Source: Streptomyces smyrnaeus
GTDB taxonomy: Bacteria; Actinomycetota; Actinomycetes; Streptomycetales; Streptomycetaceae
Assembly: GCF_017676345.1 (NCBI RefSeq)
Contig: NZ_JAFFZM010000011.1
Span: 62,001-126,000, forward strand
DNA: 64,000 bases
Reading direction: 5' to 3'
Shown: piece after piece, positions 1-10,844 of the stretch
Layout: every line of letters starts with the position of its first letter
Numbering within the stretch: the first letter of the stretch is position 1
Program-made: the position numbers and the translations under genes
The notes under the pieces: generated by a model
The model's database searches: none
What the model saw: only the letters and a program-made list of their open reading frames with translations
What the model was told of the DNA's origin: nothing

Positions 1-1593
1 CAGCGCGCGGCCCGCTCGGGGGACGCCGACACCACCGGCGGGCGGCCCCGCTGGCCGATGGTGGTGCTGCGCACGCCCAAGGGCTGGTCGGGCCCCCGCG
101 AGCTGGACGGGGAGCCGGTGGAGGACACCTGGCGCTCCCATCAGGTGCCGCTGCCCGGGGTGCGGGACGATCCGGAGCGGCTGCGGCAACTGGAGCGGTG
201 GCTGCGCTCCTACCGGCCCGACGAACTGTTCGACCAGGACGGCAGGCCGCGGCCCGAGGTGCTTGCGTGCGTGCCGGAGGGCGACCTGCGGCTGGGCGCC
301 GTCCCGGAGGCGAACGGCGGCCGGCTGCTGCGCGAGCTGCCGCTGCCTCCGCTGGAGTCGTACGCGGTGCCCGTGGAGCGGCCCGGGGCCGGGGCGCACG
401 AGCCCACACGGGTGCTCGGTGAGCTGCTGAAGGGGCTGCTGGAGGCCACCGCGGAGCGCCGGGACTTCCGGCTGTTCGGCCCGGACGAGACGGACTCCAA
501 CCACCTCTCCGCGGTCTACGGCGCCTCGGACCGCGGCTGGCAGGCCGAGCTGCTGGGCACGGACACCCATCTGGGCCGGCACGGGCGGGTGCTGGAGGTG
601 CTCTCCGAGCATCTGTGCCAGGGCTGGCTGGAGGGGTATGTGCTGACCGGCAGGAACGGGCTGTTCGCCTCCTACGAGGCGTTCGCCAACCTGGTCGCGA
701 GCATGGCGTCGCAGCATGTGAAGTGGGTGCACAGCGCGCGGGAGGTCGCGTGGCGGCGGCCGATCGCCGCGCTCAACTACCTGCTGACCTCGCACGCCTG
801 GCGTCAGGACCACAACGGCTTCTCCCACCAGGACCCCGGCTTCATCGACCACGTACTGAGCAAGAGCCCGGACGTGGTGCGGGTCCAGCTGCCGCCGGAC
901 ACCAACACGCTGCTGTGCGTGGCCGATCACGCGCTGCGGGCCAGGGACACCGTGAACGTGGTGGTGGCGGGCAAGCACCCGTGCTTCGACTGGCTGGACC
1001 TCGAACAGGCGCGTACGCACTGTGCGCGCGGCCTGGGGGTGTGGGAATGGGCCGGGACCGAACGCGGCGATGCCGGGCCCGACGTGGTGCTCGCCTGCGC
1101 GGGGGACGTGCCCACCCACGAGACGCTGGCGGCGGCCTCGCTGCTGCGCGAGTGGCTGCCCCAACTGGCGGTGCGGGTGGTCAATGTGGTGGACATGGCG
1201 CGGCTGATGAGCCCCACCGAGCATCCGCACGGGCTGGACGACGCGGAGTTCGACACCGTCTTCACCCGGGACCGGCCGGTGATCTTCGCGTACCACGGCT
1301 ATCCGTGGCTGGTGCACCGGTTGACCTACTCCCGCGCGGTGCACGGGCAGCTGGCGGTACGCGGCTACCGCGAGTCGGGTTCGACGACGACACCGTTCGA
1401 CATGGTGGTGCGCAACGGCATGGACCGCTACCACCTGGTGATGGACGTCGTCGACCGGACGCCGGGGCTCGGCGCGCGGGCTGCGGGCGTATGGCAGCGG
1501 GCGGCCGACATGCGCGAACGGCACCGGCGGTACGTCGTCGAGCACGGCACGGACATGCCGGAGGTCACCGACTGGCGCTGGCCCGGCCGGTGA
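1..1593 (+). CDS. xfp: Phosphoketolase, 3' part (5' end outside window)
   Basis: The frame is open from the first base, so the start lies upstream. The 530 residues present are roughly the C-terminal two thirds of a family of about 800 residues. Xylulose-5-phosphate/fructose-6-phosphate phosphoketolase is a cytosolic thiamine-diphosphate enzyme that splits the sugar phosphate to acetyl phosphate plus a shorter sugar phosphate. Family signatures seen are the ASYEAF and ALNYLLTSHAWRQDHNGFSHQDP-type middle region, the AGKHP segment, and the C-terminal stretch around VRNGMDRYHL. The thiamine-binding N-terminal domain is not in the window. It converges with the encapsulin genes, with a strong hairpin between them. 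Confidence 0.95.
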   Translation, partial: QRAARSGDADTTGGRPRWPMVVLRTPKGWSGPRELDGEPVEDTWRSHQVPLPGVRDDPERLRQLERWLRSYRPDELFDQDGRPRPEVLACVPEGDLRLGAVPEANGGRLLRELPLPPLESYAVPVERPGAGAHEPTRVLGELLKGLLEATAERRDFRLFGPDETDSNHLSAVYGASDRGWQAELLGTDTHLGRHGRVLEVLSEHLCQGWLEGYVLTGRNGLFASYEAFANLVASMASQHVKWVHSAREVAWRRPIAALNYLLTSHAWRQDHNGFSHQDPGFIDHVLSKSPDVVRVQLPPDTNTLLCVADHALRARDTVNVVVAGKHPCFDWLDLEQARTHCARGLGVWEWAGTERGDAGPDVVLACAGDVPTHETLAAASLLREWLPQLAVRVVNVVDMARLMSPTEHPHGLDDAEFDTVFTRDRPVIFAYHGYPWLVHRLTYSRAVHGQLAVRGYRESGSTTTPFDMVVRNGMDRYHLVMDVVDRTPGLGARAAGVWQRAADMRERHRRYVVEHGTDMPEVTDWRWPGR

Positions 1594-1607
1594 CCTCCGG
1601 CACCCTC

Positions 1608-1639
1608 GGGGTCGCCCCCTGCCACCTGGGGGCGACCCC
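1608..1639. terminator. Bidirectional hairpin terminator
   Basis: Perfect 12-bp stem (GGGGTCGCCCCC against its complement) with an 8-nt loop, in the 99-bp gap between the convergent phosphoketolase and encapsulin genes. No clear U-tract, as is usual in Streptomyces. Confidence 0.75.
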
Positions 1640-1692
1640 TGTCTTGCGGCCTGGCGGCCGTTGTCCTGGGGTCCGGTGACCGTCCGAGCGGG

Positions 1693-3078
1693 TCAGACCT
1701 CGACGTCCTCCAGGATGCCGAGCGCGTCGGGCACCAGGACGGCGGCGGAGAAGTAGACGCTCACCAGGTAGGAGATCAGCGCCTTCTCGTCGATGCCCAT
1801 GAAGCGGACGTTGAGGGAGGGCTGGATCTCGTCCGGGATGCCGGTCTGGTGCAGTCCGATCACGCCCTGGTCCTCCAGGCCGGTGCGCATGGCCAGCACC
1901 GAGGTGGTGCCGTCCTCGCGTACCGGGATCTTGTCGCAGGGCAGCAGCGGGATGCCGCGCCAGGCGTGCGCCCTGCTGCCCTCCACCTCGGTGCGTTCCG
2001 GGTAGACACCGCGCTTGCTGCACTCCCGGCCGATGGCGGCGATGGCGCGGGGGTGGGCCAGCAGATAGCGGGTCTTGCGGCGGCGTGAGATCAGCTCGTC
2101 CAGGTCCTCCGGGGCGGGCGGACCCGACCGGGTGCGGATGCGCTGGCTGAGATCGGCGTTGTACAGCAGCCCGAACTCGCGGTTGTTGACCAGTTCGTTC
2201 TCCTGGCGTTCGCGCAGTGCCTCGATGGTGAGCCGCAGCTGCTCCTGCACCTGGTTCATCGGGTCGTTGTAGAGGTCGGCGACGCGGCTGTGCACCCTGA
2301 GCACGGTCTGCGCGACGGCCAGTTCGTACTCGCGCGGATTGAGTTCGTAGTCGACGAACGTGCCCGGTAGCGGCTGCTCGCCGGCGTGCCCGGAAGCCAG
2401 GGCGATGTCGGCCTCGCCGCGCCGGTTCTGCGCGGGGACGGAGCGGGAGAGCAGCGTGGCGAGGTGGTCGCGCAGCGGTTGGGAGGCGTCCACGATCTGC
2501 TGGAAGGTGCTGCGGGGCAGGGCGAGCACCGTGCAGCGCGTGGTGGCGCGGAGGGTGTGCTCCCAGCTGCCCGGCTGTGGGGTGAGGATCTGGTCGCCGG
2601 CGTGGTCGCCGTCGGCGATGACGCCGAGCTCGATCTCGTCGTCGTACTGCCCCGCCGCCCGCTTGACGACGCGCCCGTGCGCGATCAGCAGCAGTTCGTC
2701 GGCGGGTTCGCCGCGGACGGCCAGTGCCTCACCGGGCGCGTACTCGCGCTGGGTGAAACCCTCGGCCAGGGCGCGCAGTGCCGACTCGTCCTCCAGGCCG
2801 CGCAGCAGCGGGATCTCCCGCAGCTCGGCCGGGATGACGCTGACATCCGTGCCGGTGGAGACGAACTCGATCCTGCCGTCACCCAGGGTGTGGGTGAGTC
2901 GCCTGTTGACGCGGTAGGTGCCGCCGGTGGTCTCCGTCCAGGGCAGTACGCGCAACAGCCAGCGGGGAGAGATCCCCTGCATCTGCGGCGGCGTCTTGGT
3001 CGTGGTGGTGAGCTTCCGCGCGGCCGCTGTGGAGAGGCTGGAGCGGTCCTGCTGGACTTCTTCGGGATGCGTCGTCAT
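1693..3078 (-). CDS. Family 2B encapsulin shell protein (EshA-like), copy 1
   Basis: 461 residues. Often auto-annotated as a Crp/Fnr regulator, but the architecture is that of a family 2B encapsulin. It has an N-terminal arm (shared motif [20 protein letters not shown] at about 28-47), an inserted cyclic-nucleotide-binding-like domain at about 90-210, then an HK97-type shell domain ([24 protein letters not shown] onward) ending in [15 protein letters not shown]. No helix-turn-helix is visible. Family 2B proteins assemble into protein compartments, and those studied carry terpene cyclases or prenyltransferases; EshA of S. griseus is in this group. The inserted domain lacks an obvious canonical cAMP phosphate-binding cassette, so ligand binding is uncertain. 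ATG start with AGGAA upstream. The paralogue lies 87 bp upstream in the same direction. Confidence 0.9.
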   Translation of the reverse strand: MTTHPEEVQQDRSSLSTAAARKLTTTTKTPPQMQGISPRWLLRVLPWTETTGGTYRVNRRLTHTLGDGRIEFVSTGTDVSVIPAELREIPLLRGLEDESALRALAEGFTQREYAPGEALAVRGEPADELLLIAHGRVVKRAAGQYDDEIELGVIADGDHAGDQILTPQPGSWEHTLRATTRCTVLALPRSTFQQIVDASQPLRDHLATLLSRSVPAQNRRGEADIALASGHAGEQPLPGTFVDYELNPREYELAVAQTVLRVHSRVADLYNDPMNQVQEQLRLTIEALRERQENELVNNREFGLLYNADLSQRIRTRSGPPAPEDLDELISRRRKTRYLLAHPRAIAAIGRECSKRGVYPERTEVEGSRAHAWRGIPLLPCDKIPVREDGTTSVLAMRTGLEDQGVIGLHQTGIPDEIQPSLNVRFMGIDEKALISYLVSVYFSAAVLVPDALGILEDVEV

Positions 3079-3165
3079 CTGTGCCCAGTTCCTGGTGTTT
3101 CCGGCTGCCTGTTTTCCTGGTGTCGCCGACGGCGGTTTTCCGCCGTGCCCGCTCGGGGGTTGCTG

Positions 3166-4578
3166 TCAGTGCCCGAGTTCGACGTCCTCGAGGATTCCGA
3201 GCGCGTCGGGTACGAGTACGGCGGCGGAGTAGTAGGCGCTCACCAGGTAGGACATGACGGCCGTTTCGTTGATGCCCATGAAGCGGACCGAAAGGCTCGG
3301 GCTGTACTCGTCGGGAATTCCCGTCTGGTGGAGTCCGACGACTCCCTGTGCCTTCTCGCCGGTACGCATCGCCAGGACAGAGGTGCTGCCCTGCGGACTG
3401 ACCGGGATCTTGTTGCACGGCAGGATGGGGACGCCGCGCCAGGCGGGCACGGAGTGGCCCTCGTAGTCGACGGACTGCGGGTACAGGCCGCGCTTGCTGC
3501 ACTCGCGGCCGATCGCGGCGATCGCCTTGGGGTGGGCCAGGATGACGCTGGGGTCCTTCCAGACGGTGGCCAGCAGCTCGTCCAGGTCGTCCGGGGTGGG
3601 CGGCCCGGAGCGGGTGTGGATGCGCTGCTTCATCTCCGCGTTGTGCAGCAGCCCGACCCGGCTGTTGTTGACCAGCTCGTGCTCCTGGCGTTCGCGCAGC
3701 GCCTCGATGGTGAGCCGCAGCTGCTCCTCGAGCTGGTTCATGGGGTGGTTGTACAGGTCGGCGACCCTGGTGTGGACGCGCAGCACCGTCTGGGCGACTT
3801 CCAGCTCGTACTCGCGAGGGGTCAGCTCGTAGTCGACGTAGGTGCCCGGCAGCGCTGCCTCGCCCACATGTCCGGAGGCCAGCTCGATCGCGGATTCGCC
3901 GTTCTCGGTGCGCTGGGACGGGATCAGGGCGCGGGTCGCGGCCAGGTGGGAGCGGAGCGACGGGGAGTCGGCCAGGACGGCGTCGAAGGCGCGTCGCTCC
4001 AGGGTGAGGACGGTGCCGCTGGTCAGCGAGGTGAGGGTGTGATCCCAGGTGCCGGCCTGGCCGGTCAGCCGGTCGTCGCCGACGAAGTCGCCGTCCGCGA
4101 GCACGCCCTGGGTGATGTCCTCGTCGTACCTGCCGCGGACGCTGCGGCGCAGCTTGCCGTGCGCGATCAGCACCAGCTGGTCGGCGGGCCGGCCCTCCTC
4201 GACGATCACTTCTCCGGGGCGGAAGTCGCGCTGCTCGCAGCGGCCGGCGAGGGCTTCCAGCACCTCCTGGTCCTCGTAGCCGCGCAGGGCCGGCAGCTCG
4301 GTCAGCTCCAGAGGGATGACCCGTACCTCGGAGCCGGTGGAGACGAACTCCACGCGGCCGTCACCGAGGGTGTGGCTCAACCGCCGGTTCACCCGGAAGG
4401 TGCCGCCGGTCACCTGCACCCAGGGCAGGACCCGCAGCAGCCACCGCGAGGTGATCCCCTGCATCTGCGGGGGTGTCTTCGTGGTGGTCGCGAGATTCCG
4501 GGCCGCTGCTGTTGCCAGGCTCTGCTGGGCCTGCTCGGCACTCTCGTTTCCGGAATTCCGCTCCGCCGCAGTCGTCAT
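3166..4578 (-). CDS. Family 2B encapsulin shell protein (EshA-like), copy 2
   Basis: 470 residues from the ATG at 4578. That start is chosen because both paralogues then begin MTT; an in-frame TTG at 4611 would add 11 residues. Same order as copy 1: N-terminal arm, cNMP-like insertion (about 85-205), HK97-like shell domain, and the same C-terminal ILEDVE ending plus LGH. The two proteins are clearly paralogous but diverged, above all in the inserted domain, which suggests a two-component mixed shell rather than a recent duplication. It is first in a two-gene unit and has a long (523 bp) upstream region. No terpene cyclase, methyltransferase or prenyltransferase gene is adjacent, although such cargo genes usually are in this family. 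Confidence 0.9.
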   Translation of the reverse strand: MTTAAERNSGNESAEQAQQSLATAAARNLATTTKTPPQMQGITSRWLLRVLPWVQVTGGTFRVNRRLSHTLGDGRVEFVSTGSEVRVIPLELTELPALRGYEDQEVLEALAGRCEQRDFRPGEVIVEEGRPADQLVLIAHGKLRRSVRGRYDEDITQGVLADGDFVGDDRLTGQAGTWDHTLTSLTSGTVLTLERRAFDAVLADSPSLRSHLAATRALIPSQRTENGESAIELASGHVGEAALPGTYVDYELTPREYELEVAQTVLRVHTRVADLYNHPMNQLEEQLRLTIEALRERQEHELVNNSRVGLLHNAEMKQRIHTRSGPPTPDDLDELLATVWKDPSVILAHPKAIAAIGRECSKRGLYPQSVDYEGHSVPAWRGVPILPCNKIPVSPQGSTSVLAMRTGEKAQGVVGLHQTGIPDEYSPSLSVRFMGINETAVMSYLVSAYYSAAVLVPDALGILEDVELGH

Positions 4579-5101
4579 CCGACACCGCCAATCCTCGTGA
4601 TGATCCGTCAATTCACACGCTGCGGGCCGAAGTTATGCGAGGCGCGGGAGCGGCGGCAATCGCTCGAAAGATGACGCCGCACTCCGAATGCCCGCGCGAT
4701 TCCCGGGGTAAAGCCGCCGCCTTCCTCCCGAACCGCTCACTCACAGTGACGGAGCGCGGGGAATTCTCACTGTTTGCGACTCCGCCTTCGCGAAGCACGC
4801 TCTTTCCGCTTGGGAAATCCCCGGAAGGCGCGCGGGCGCACCAGGGGGCGCGCGCACATCCGATCCGCGCCCGCTGTCCGATGCCGACAACCCACTCAGT
4901 AAACTCGGCGGACCACGAGGGGAACGAAGCGAGCCCAGGCAGAACCCGAGGACGGAAAGGGAGCCGACGGCCCCGAAGGACCGACGGCCCGAGGAACGGC
5001 AGAAGGTCACAGAACGGCGACTCAGGGCTCTTCGGCCCTTCTCGTGCATGTACCGCGCCCGATGAGGTACGTAAGGGACGGCGAGAAGGGGGTGAGCGGC
5101 G
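4579..5101. other. Long intergenic region upstream of the encapsulin pair
   Basis: 523 bp with no convincing gene: the open frames across it lack matched codon usage and ribosome sites. It is less GC-rich than its surroundings. On the minus strand TTGCCG (4659-4654), a 16-bp spacer and CATAAC (4637-4632) make a possible promoter for the encapsulin genes, about 55 bp before the ATG. I see no other structure I can name. Confidence 0.5.
4632..4659 (-). promoter_or_regulatory. Possible promoter of the encapsulin pair
   Basis: Minus-strand -35-like TTGCCG and -10-like CATAAC separated by 16 bp. The match is modest; it is offered because this is the only plausible pair close to the first encapsulin gene. 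Confidence 0.3.
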
Positions 5102-5704
5102 GTGCGCATGATCGTCGGCCTGTGGCGCTGGCGCGGGAACCCGCTGTGCCGCGGCACCGACCGCCGAGAGGCTTGGCTGTCCCTGTGGGCCGCGCTGCTG
5201 ATCGCCCTGGGAGTTCCGCTGGCAGGCTGGGCCGCCGCGGACGCCGCCCACGAGGCGCTGCTGCGTACGGCCCACGAGCAGCAGCACGAAAGACAGCGGA
5301 TCCAGGCGACGGTCCAGCACGTCACCGTGCTGCCGCCGCTGGACTCCGAGACGGAGACGGCCGCCGGGGCACAGAACCGCAACCGGGTCACGGCACGCTG
5401 GACGGGGCCCGAGGGCAATACGCACACCGGAACCGTGATGCTGCGCCATCCGGTGGAGCCGGGCAGCCGCTTCCCTGTGTGGACCGACGCGCAGGGCCGG
5501 CTCACCTCCCGCCCGATGAGCGCCCGCAGCGCCCGTTCGTACTCGCTGCTGGCCGGACTGGCCGCCGCCGCCTTCGCCGCCGGAGCGCTGGAGGGCGGAC
5601 GGCGGGTGACCGTACGACTGCTGTTGCGCCGCCGGTACGCGCGCTGGGACGAGGAGTGGGTGCGCATCGGTCCCGACTGGGGCCGCACCGGCGCCGGCAA
5701 CTGA
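5102..5704 (+). CDS. Rv1733c-type two-helix membrane protein
   Basis: 200 residues with a short cytoplasmic N-terminus, TM1 at about 25-46, an extracytoplasmic domain of about 100 residues (starting with an EQQHERQ-rich stretch), TM2 at about 147-168 and a basic C-terminal tail. This is the layout of the actinobacterial Rv1733c family, whose function is unknown. GTG start at 5102 with AAGGGGG upstream; an ATG two codons on is an alternative. It lies upstream of the beta-helix/AAA+ gene with a 182-bp gap, so common transcription is possible but not shown. Confidence 0.75.
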   Translation: MRMIVGLWRWRGNPLCRGTDRREAWLSLWAALLIALGVPLAGWAAADAAHEALLRTAHEQQHERQRIQATVQHVTVLPPLDSETETAAGAQNRNRVTARWTGPEGNTHTGTVMLRHPVEPGSRFPVWTDAQGRLTSRPMSARSARSYSLLAGLAAAAFAAGALEGGRRVTVRLLLRRRYARWDEEWVRIGPDWGRTGAGN

Positions 5705-5886
5705 CGGGCCCGCACGGTCCCGGAGCGGTTTCGAAAGGGCATCCGTGCCGGTCACTCGGTTGGACCCGTCACCGCGGACCAACAGCGCACGCTACGGTGG
5801 TGCGGCCGGCACGGACGGCGCACTCGGCATTCCGTGCGACAGGCTTAACGCATCTTGGTACGCACGAGGTTGGGGCACAGCACTCC

Positions 5887-8379
5887 ATGGCACAGGGCTC
5901 GGTCCAGGTCACGCACAGCGGGACGTCGCGGTGGCGGCGGCGCACGGGCGAGTACACGTCGTTGTCCGCCGCGCTGGAGGCCGCGGGCGACGGCGACGTA
6001 CTCACCGTGGCACCGGGAACCTACCGGGAGAACCTCGTCATCGAACGCATGGTGACCTTGCGCGGCCCGGAGCGCGGCGGCGCCGGGCCCGTCCGTATCG
6101 CACCGACGGAAGGGGTGGCGCTGACCGTACGCTCCGCCGCGCTGGTCCAGGACCTCCAGATCGAGGGGCAGGACTCGGCCGTGCCCGCCGTGCTGGTGGA
6201 GGACTCGGCACCGGAGCTGGCCGGGCTGCGGGTGATGACCCGCTCGGCCGCCGGGATCGAGGTGCGCGGCGGTGCCCGGCCCACGGTGCGGCGCTGCACG
6301 GTGGACAACCCGGCCGGGATCGGCCTCAGCATCACCGGCGGGGCGAGCGGCGTGTACGAGGAGTGCGAGGTGGTGGCCGCCGGCCAGTCCGGTGTCCTGG
6401 TGCGCGACGGCGCGCGTCCCCGCATCGCGCACTGCAGGGTGCATCTGGCCTCCGGGGCCGGTATCGCGCTGCAGGGCGAGGGCAGCACGCTGGAAGCGGT
6501 CGGCTGCGAGGTGTACGAGATCAAGGGCAGTGGGCTGCGCGTCGCCGCGCGCGCCAGCGGGCACTTCACCGACTGCCAGGTGCACCGCACCTCCGCCGAC
6601 GGCGTCACCCTCGACACCGACGCGGTGCTCACCCTCGCGGACTGCGACATCCACGACATCCCCGAGAACGCGGTCGATCTGCGCTCCCGCTCCGTTTTGA
6701 CGCTGACCCGCTCCAAGGTGCGCCGCTTCGGCCGAAACGGCCTGTCGGTGTGGGATCCGGGCACCCGCGCGGACGCCAACGGCTGCGAGATACACGAGAG
6801 CACGGGCGACTATCCGGCGGTGTGGGTCAGCGACGGTGCGACAGCGGTGCTGGACACCTGCCGGGTGCATTCGGTGCCCGACGCGCTGTTCGTCCTCGAC
6901 CGGGGTTCGCGCGCCGATGTGCTGGACAGCGACCTGTCCCAGGTGCGCGGCACCGCCGTCTCGGTGAGCGACGGTGCCGTCGTGCAACTGGACGACTGCC
7001 GGATCAGCAAGGCCGCCACCGGGGCCTGGTTCCGCGACCACGGCAGCGGCGGAGTGCTCAACGGCTGCACCATCGACCAGGCGGCGACCGGCGTCATCGT
7101 CACCAAGGGCGCGGACCCCACCATCGAGCGCTGCACGGTCAGCGGCTCCGGCGAGGCCGGGTTCTACGTGTCGGCCGAAGGGCGCGGGACCTTCCACAAC
7201 TGCCGGGTGACCGGCTCGCGCGGCTACGGGTTCCACGTCATCGACGGCTGCCGCACCACGCTGCGCCGCTGCCGCACGGAGCGGTGCACGCGCGGGGGCT
7301 ACGAGTTCGCCGAGGAGGGCCCGACGGTCGAGGACTGCACCAGCGACGAGAGCGCGGCGACCGTCGTCGCGCCGTCGGCGACCAACGGTGCGGCCTCCTC
7401 CACGCCCTCTGCCGCTTCCGCCGCCCCCGCCGAGGGCCCGGCAGGGCTGCTGACCGCGCAGGCCGCGCTCCCCCGGCAGCGTTCGGGCAGCTCGTCGACG
7501 GAGACCGCGGCAGCCGCGCCGGCGGCCGATCCCGCTGCGGACGGCGGCCCGGACGGCGAGGACGCGGCCCGTCCGGCCAAGGAGGTGCTGGGCGAACTCG
7601 ACGCGCTGGTCGGGCTGGAGAGCGTCAAGCGAGAGGTCAGGGCGCTCACCGACATGATCGAGGTCGGCCGCAGGCGGCAGCGCGCTGGGCTCAAGGCGGC
7701 CTCCGCGCGTCGGCATCTGGTCTTCACCGGCTCGCCCGGTACCGGCAAGACCACGGTGGCCCGCCTCTACGGCGAGATCCTGCGCTCCCTCGGCGTGCTG
7801 CGGCGCGGCCATCTGGTGGAAGTCTCCCGCGTCGATCTGGTGGGCGAGCACATCGGGTCGACAGCGATCCGCACCCAGGAGGCGTTCGAGCGGGCCAAGG
7901 GCGGGGTGCTGTTCATCGACGAGGCGTACGCGCTCGCGCCGCAGGACTCGGGCCGCGACTTCGGCCGGGAGGCCATCGACACGCTGGTGAAGCTGATGGA
8001 GGATCACCGCGACGACGTAGTGGTCATCGTGGCGGGCTACACCACCGAGATGGAGCACTTCCTGGCCGCCAACCCGGGCGTCGCCTCCCGTTTCTCCCGC
8101 ACGATCACCTTCGGCGACTACGCACCGGAGCAACTGCTGCGCATCGTCGAACAGCAGGCCGAAGAGCACGAGTACCACCTGGGTGAGGGCGCGCGGCAGG
8201 CGCTGCTCGGCTACTTCGCCCGGCTGCCCAAGGGTCCCTCGTTCGGCAACGGGCGCACGGCACGTCAGACGTTCGAGGCGATGGTCGAGCGGCACGCGGG
8301 CCGGGTGGCTCAGCTGCCCGACCCGAGCACCGACGACCTCACCCTGCTCTACCCCTCGGACCTGCCCGACTCCGCCTGA
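5887..8379 (+). CDS. Right-handed beta-helix / CbxX-type AAA+ ATPase fusion
   Basis: 830 residues from the ATG at 5887; the frame is open further upstream but loses coding character there. Residues about 20-480 are repeated short rungs (patterns such as [10 protein letters not shown] and VVQLDDCRI) typical of a parallel beta-helix of the pectate-lyase fold. An Ala/Ser/Thr-rich linker follows (about 480-560), then an AAA+ domain with Walker [10 protein letters not shown] near 614-622, Walker B LFIDEA near 675 and an arginine-rich SRFSRT near 735. The AAA+ part is of the CbbX/SpoVK/EccA type, a family that remodels partner proteins. The helix may be the binding or sensing surface (inference). 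No signal peptide, so cytosolic. The last 31 bp overlap the convergent gene. Confidence 0.85.
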   Translation: MAQGSVQVTHSGTSRWRRRTGEYTSLSAALEAAGDGDVLTVAPGTYRENLVIERMVTLRGPERGGAGPVRIAPTEGVALTVRSAALVQDLQIEGQDSAVPAVLVEDSAPELAGLRVMTRSAAGIEVRGGARPTVRRCTVDNPAGIGLSITGGASGVYEECEVVAAGQSGVLVRDGARPRIAHCRVHLASGAGIALQGEGSTLEAVGCEVYEIKGSGLRVAARASGHFTDCQVHRTSADGVTLDTDAVLTLADCDIHDIPENAVDLRSRSVLTLTRSKVRRFGRNGLSVWDPGTRADANGCEIHESTGDYPAVWVSDGATAVLDTCRVHSVPDALFVLDRGSRADVLDSDLSQVRGTAVSVSDGAVVQLDDCRISKAATGAWFRDHGSGGVLNGCTIDQAATGVIVTKGADPTIERCTVSGSGEAGFYVSAEGRGTFHNCRVTGSRGYGFHVIDGCRTTLRRCRTERCTRGGYEFAEEGPTVEDCTSDESAATVVAPSATNGAASSTPSAASAAPAEGPAGLLTAQAALPRQRSGSSSTETAAAAPAADPAADGGPDGEDAARPAKEVLGELDALVGLESVKREVRALTDMIEVGRRRQRAGLKAASARRHLVFTGSPGTGKTTVARLYGEILRSLGVLRRGHLVEVSRVDLVGEHIGSTAIRTQEAFERAKGGVLFIDEAYALAPQDSGRDFGREAIDTLVKLMEDHRDDVVVIVAGYTTEMEHFLAANPGVASRFSRTITFGDYAPEQLLRIVEQQAEEHEYHLGEGARQALLGYFARLPKGPSFGNGRTARQTFEAMVERHAGRVAQLPDPSTDDLTLLYPSDLPDSA

Positions 8380-10844
8380 ACCGCCCCGGCTCCGGCCGCG
8401 TCGGCCGGTTCGGGGGCCGGGTCGGCGGCCGGGTCGGACTCGGGCCGGGGCTCGGGCTGGCGCGGCACGCCCTCGGTACGCTCGTGGAACGACCGGAAGC
8501 GGGCCCGGAGGCGCTTGAGCAGCCCGGCGCGCTCCTGGGCGAAAGCCGGGTCCGCCTGGTAGTCGCCGTGCGCCAGGATCGGCTCGGGCAGCGGCAACTC
8601 GCGGGTGCGGCCGTAGACGAGGGGGTCGCGGAGCGGGCCGCGGTCCACGCCGCGGCACTCCTCGGGCGGGCCGGGTTCGGGAGTGTCGGCCCGCTCGGGC
8701 CGCACGGGTCCTCCGATGGGATCGGTCAGCCGCCACAGGTTGCGCCAGCACTCCAGGCCGCCGTGCAGCGCCGCGAGCCGGTGCGGTCCGAAGTAGGCGG
8801 GGAACCAGCGGCCGTACAGGCGCTCCAGCGGTGAGCCGTAGGTGAGCAGCGCGATCTGGCGGCGGGTTTCGGGGTCCAGCTGCCAGACGGCGGCGGCCGC
8901 CAGCACACTGCCCTGGGAGTGGCCGGAGATCACCAGGCGCCGTTCGGGCTGCTGGTCGGTCCACATCGCCATCCGCCAGGCCAGGTCGGGCACGGCGCGT
9001 TCCGCGTAGCAGGGCGGCGCGAACGGGTGGGCGCAGCGCGGCCAGAAGGTGCCCACGTCCCACAGGATGCCGATGGTGCGGCGGGCCGAGGCGTCCTTGT
9101 AGGCGCGGCGGCTCCAGGCGAGCAGCAGGACGAAGGCGAAGCCGACCAGCCAGGAGCCGAGGGCCTGCACCGTGTCGGCGAACCCCGCGACGATGTCGGG
9201 GGCGCCCTCGGCCGCCTCGCCGGGCACCTGGCCGGTCGCCATGGTGCCTACCACCGCCGCGCCGCCCAGCACGAGCGTGGCGGCGGCGACGGTGGCCACC
9301 AGCCAGGGTGCCTGGTCGGTGAGTCCGGCCCGGGCGATGGCCGACGCGATGTGCCGTGACCGGGTCTCATCGGGCAGGAAGCCGGGATAGCCGGCCGCCA
9401 CGTCGTCGGTGAGCCGCCGCGAGTCGCGCCACACCCGGAAGACGAACCAGCAAGCGAGCAGCAGCACCAGCGCGAGCAGCACCGGGATGATGGACGCCTG
9501 CCAGGTGAGCACGGTGGGCGGGCCGTCGATGTGGCCGCCGGTCCGGCCCGGGGTGCCGGGCCCGTCCAGCCAGTCCCCGACCCGCTGGCAGACACCGCCG
9601 GAGAGCAGGCCGCCGAGTGCGCAGGCGAGCATGCCGACGGAACCGGAGGCCAGTCCGCCCAGCGCGGTACGGGGCACCCGCGTGACGCGGTGCAGTGACA
9701 GTCCGAGGACACCGAGGGCTACCACGAGCGCGCCCTGCAGCACCGCGAGGACGCTGAACGCCTGGTCGCCCGGGAGTGTTCCGCCGGAGGTCCAGCCGGG
9801 GCGGCTCCAGCCGCTGTGCACGACGGCGAGCAGCAGGACGGCCAGCGAGGCACCGGGAAGGCCGTGCACGGCGAGCGAGTCGGTCTCGCGGTCCGGTTCG
9901 CTCTCCTTGCGGCCCTTGCGGCAGACGACGAGCAGTACCCACGCCGCACCGGCGAGCACCAGCCCGGCCAGCAGCCAGCCGCACACGTCGAGCACGGCGT
10001 TGCCGCCGGGTGCGCGGTCGTGGCGGGTGGTGGCGGCGGTGAGCGCGGCGGCGACGGTCAGGAACCCGGCGGCGGTGTGCGCGGCCCGCAGCCGGGAGAC
10101 GAGGCGCTTGCCGTACCAGAAGCCGGGCAGCGACAGCGGCGGGCGTCCATCGGCTGCCGGATGGTCCTCCGGGACGGTGCGCTCCAGCGGCGGCTGGGAC
10201 TCGTAGGCGCTCCAGGTGCGGTGCGAGAGCCACCACAGCAGCACCGTCACCGCGGTGGGCAGGACGGCGGCCAGTGCGAGCCTGCGGCCGGGCTGGCTCC
10301 ACCAGCCGCCGGAGTCGCCGGCTTCCTGCGGCGCGGCCATGAAGGCGAGCCAGGACCGCTCCTCGGCGCAACGGGCGGCTCCAGCGCACTGCCAGGCGAT
10401 CAGATCCAGCGCGACCTCGCACACGGCCGCGACCAGCAGCACGGTCAGTGAGAGCGCGATCAGCCGGACCAGGAGGCCGTGCAGCCGCACGGTGCGGTGG
10501 CGGCCGTGCGCAGCGGGCCGGGTCCAGTGCGCGAGGTTGGCCACCATGAACGGCAGCAGGATGAGCCACAGGGCGCGCGCCCCGTTGCCCGAGGTGAGGT
10601 TCGACCAGCAGTACGCCTCCGGGACCGGCTTGCCCGCGTAGTCCTGGGGGCGCCGCTCGGCGTCCTTGTCGTCGGTGCGGCGGTGTATCGCCGCCGTGCT
10701 GTCTCCGGTGACGCGCTCGGTGCGCGGGTCGCCGAGCATCTCGGCGGGGGTGGTGCCCCCCACCCCGTGGACGAGCAGTTCGAGCGCGAGGCCCGGCGTG
10801 TTCCCGCGCGCCCCGTTGCCGTTGCGTGCGTGGTCTGACGGCAC
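8349..10844 (-). CDS. Large polytopic membrane protein with alpha/beta-hydrolase motif
   Basis: 831 residues, GTG start with GGGGGAA eight bases upstream. The N-terminus carries an oxyanion-hole-like LLVHGVGG (about residues 23-30). The middle has many hydrophobic segments (roughly 10 possible helices, including [17 protein letters not shown] and later pairs). Near residue 640 is the nucleophile elbow GHSQG, in [17 protein letters not shown]. Hydrolase pieces on both sides of a membrane block suggest a membrane-bound lipase or esterase-like enzyme; substrate unknown. Its stop lies inside the 3' end of the beta-helix/AAA+ gene. Confidence 0.75.
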   Translation of the reverse strand: MPSDHARNGNGARGNTPGLALELLVHGVGGTTPAEMLGDPRTERVTGDSTAAIHRRTDDKDAERRPQDYAGKPVPEAYCWSNLTSGNGARALWLILLPFMVANLAHWTRPAAHGRHRTVRLHGLLVRLIALSLTVLLVAAVCEVALDLIAWQCAGAARCAEERSWLAFMAAPQEAGDSGGWWSQPGRRLALAAVLPTAVTVLLWWLSHRTWSAYESQPPLERTVPEDHPAADGRPPLSLPGFWYGKRLVSRLRAAHTAAGFLTVAAALTAATTRHDRAPGGNAVLDVCGWLLAGLVLAGAAWVLLVVCRKGRKESEPDRETDSLAVHGLPGASLAVLLLAVVHSGWSRPGWTSGGTLPGDQAFSVLAVLQGALVVALGVLGLSLHRVTRVPRTALGGLASGSVGMLACALGGLLSGGVCQRVGDWLDGPGTPGRTGGHIDGPPTVLTWQASIIPVLLALVLLLACWFVFRVWRDSRRLTDDVAAGYPGFLPDETRSRHIASAIARAGLTDQAPWLVATVAAATLVLGGAAVVGTMATGQVPGEAAEGAPDIVAGFADTVQALGSWLVGFAFVLLLAWSRRAYKDASARRTIGILWDVGTFWPRCAHPFAPPCYAERAVPDLAWRMAMWTDQQPERRLVISGHSQGSVLAAAAVWQLDPETRRQIALLTYGSPLERLYGRWFPAYFGPHRLAALHGGLECWRNLWRLTDPIGGPVRPERADTPEPGPPEECRGVDRGPLRDPLVYGRTRELPLPEPILAHGDYQADPAFAQERAGLLKRLRARFRSFHERTEGVPRQPEPRPESDPAADPAPEPADAAGAGAVQAESGRSEG

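Noticed and set aside
1693-4578. Two Crp/Fnr transcription regulators
   Set aside because: A cNMP-like domain is present, but there is no helix-turn-helix, and the flanking domains fit family 2B encapsulin shells.
2386-4674. Long plus-strand open frame of 762 codons opposite the encapsulin genes
   Set aside because: It is antisense to two recognisable genes, has no family features and arises from the high GC content.
5845-9063. Minus-strand open frame of 1072 codons opposite the beta-helix/AAA+ gene
   Set aside because: Low-complexity Arg/Ala/Pro product in the shadow of the real gene; no motifs or start signal.
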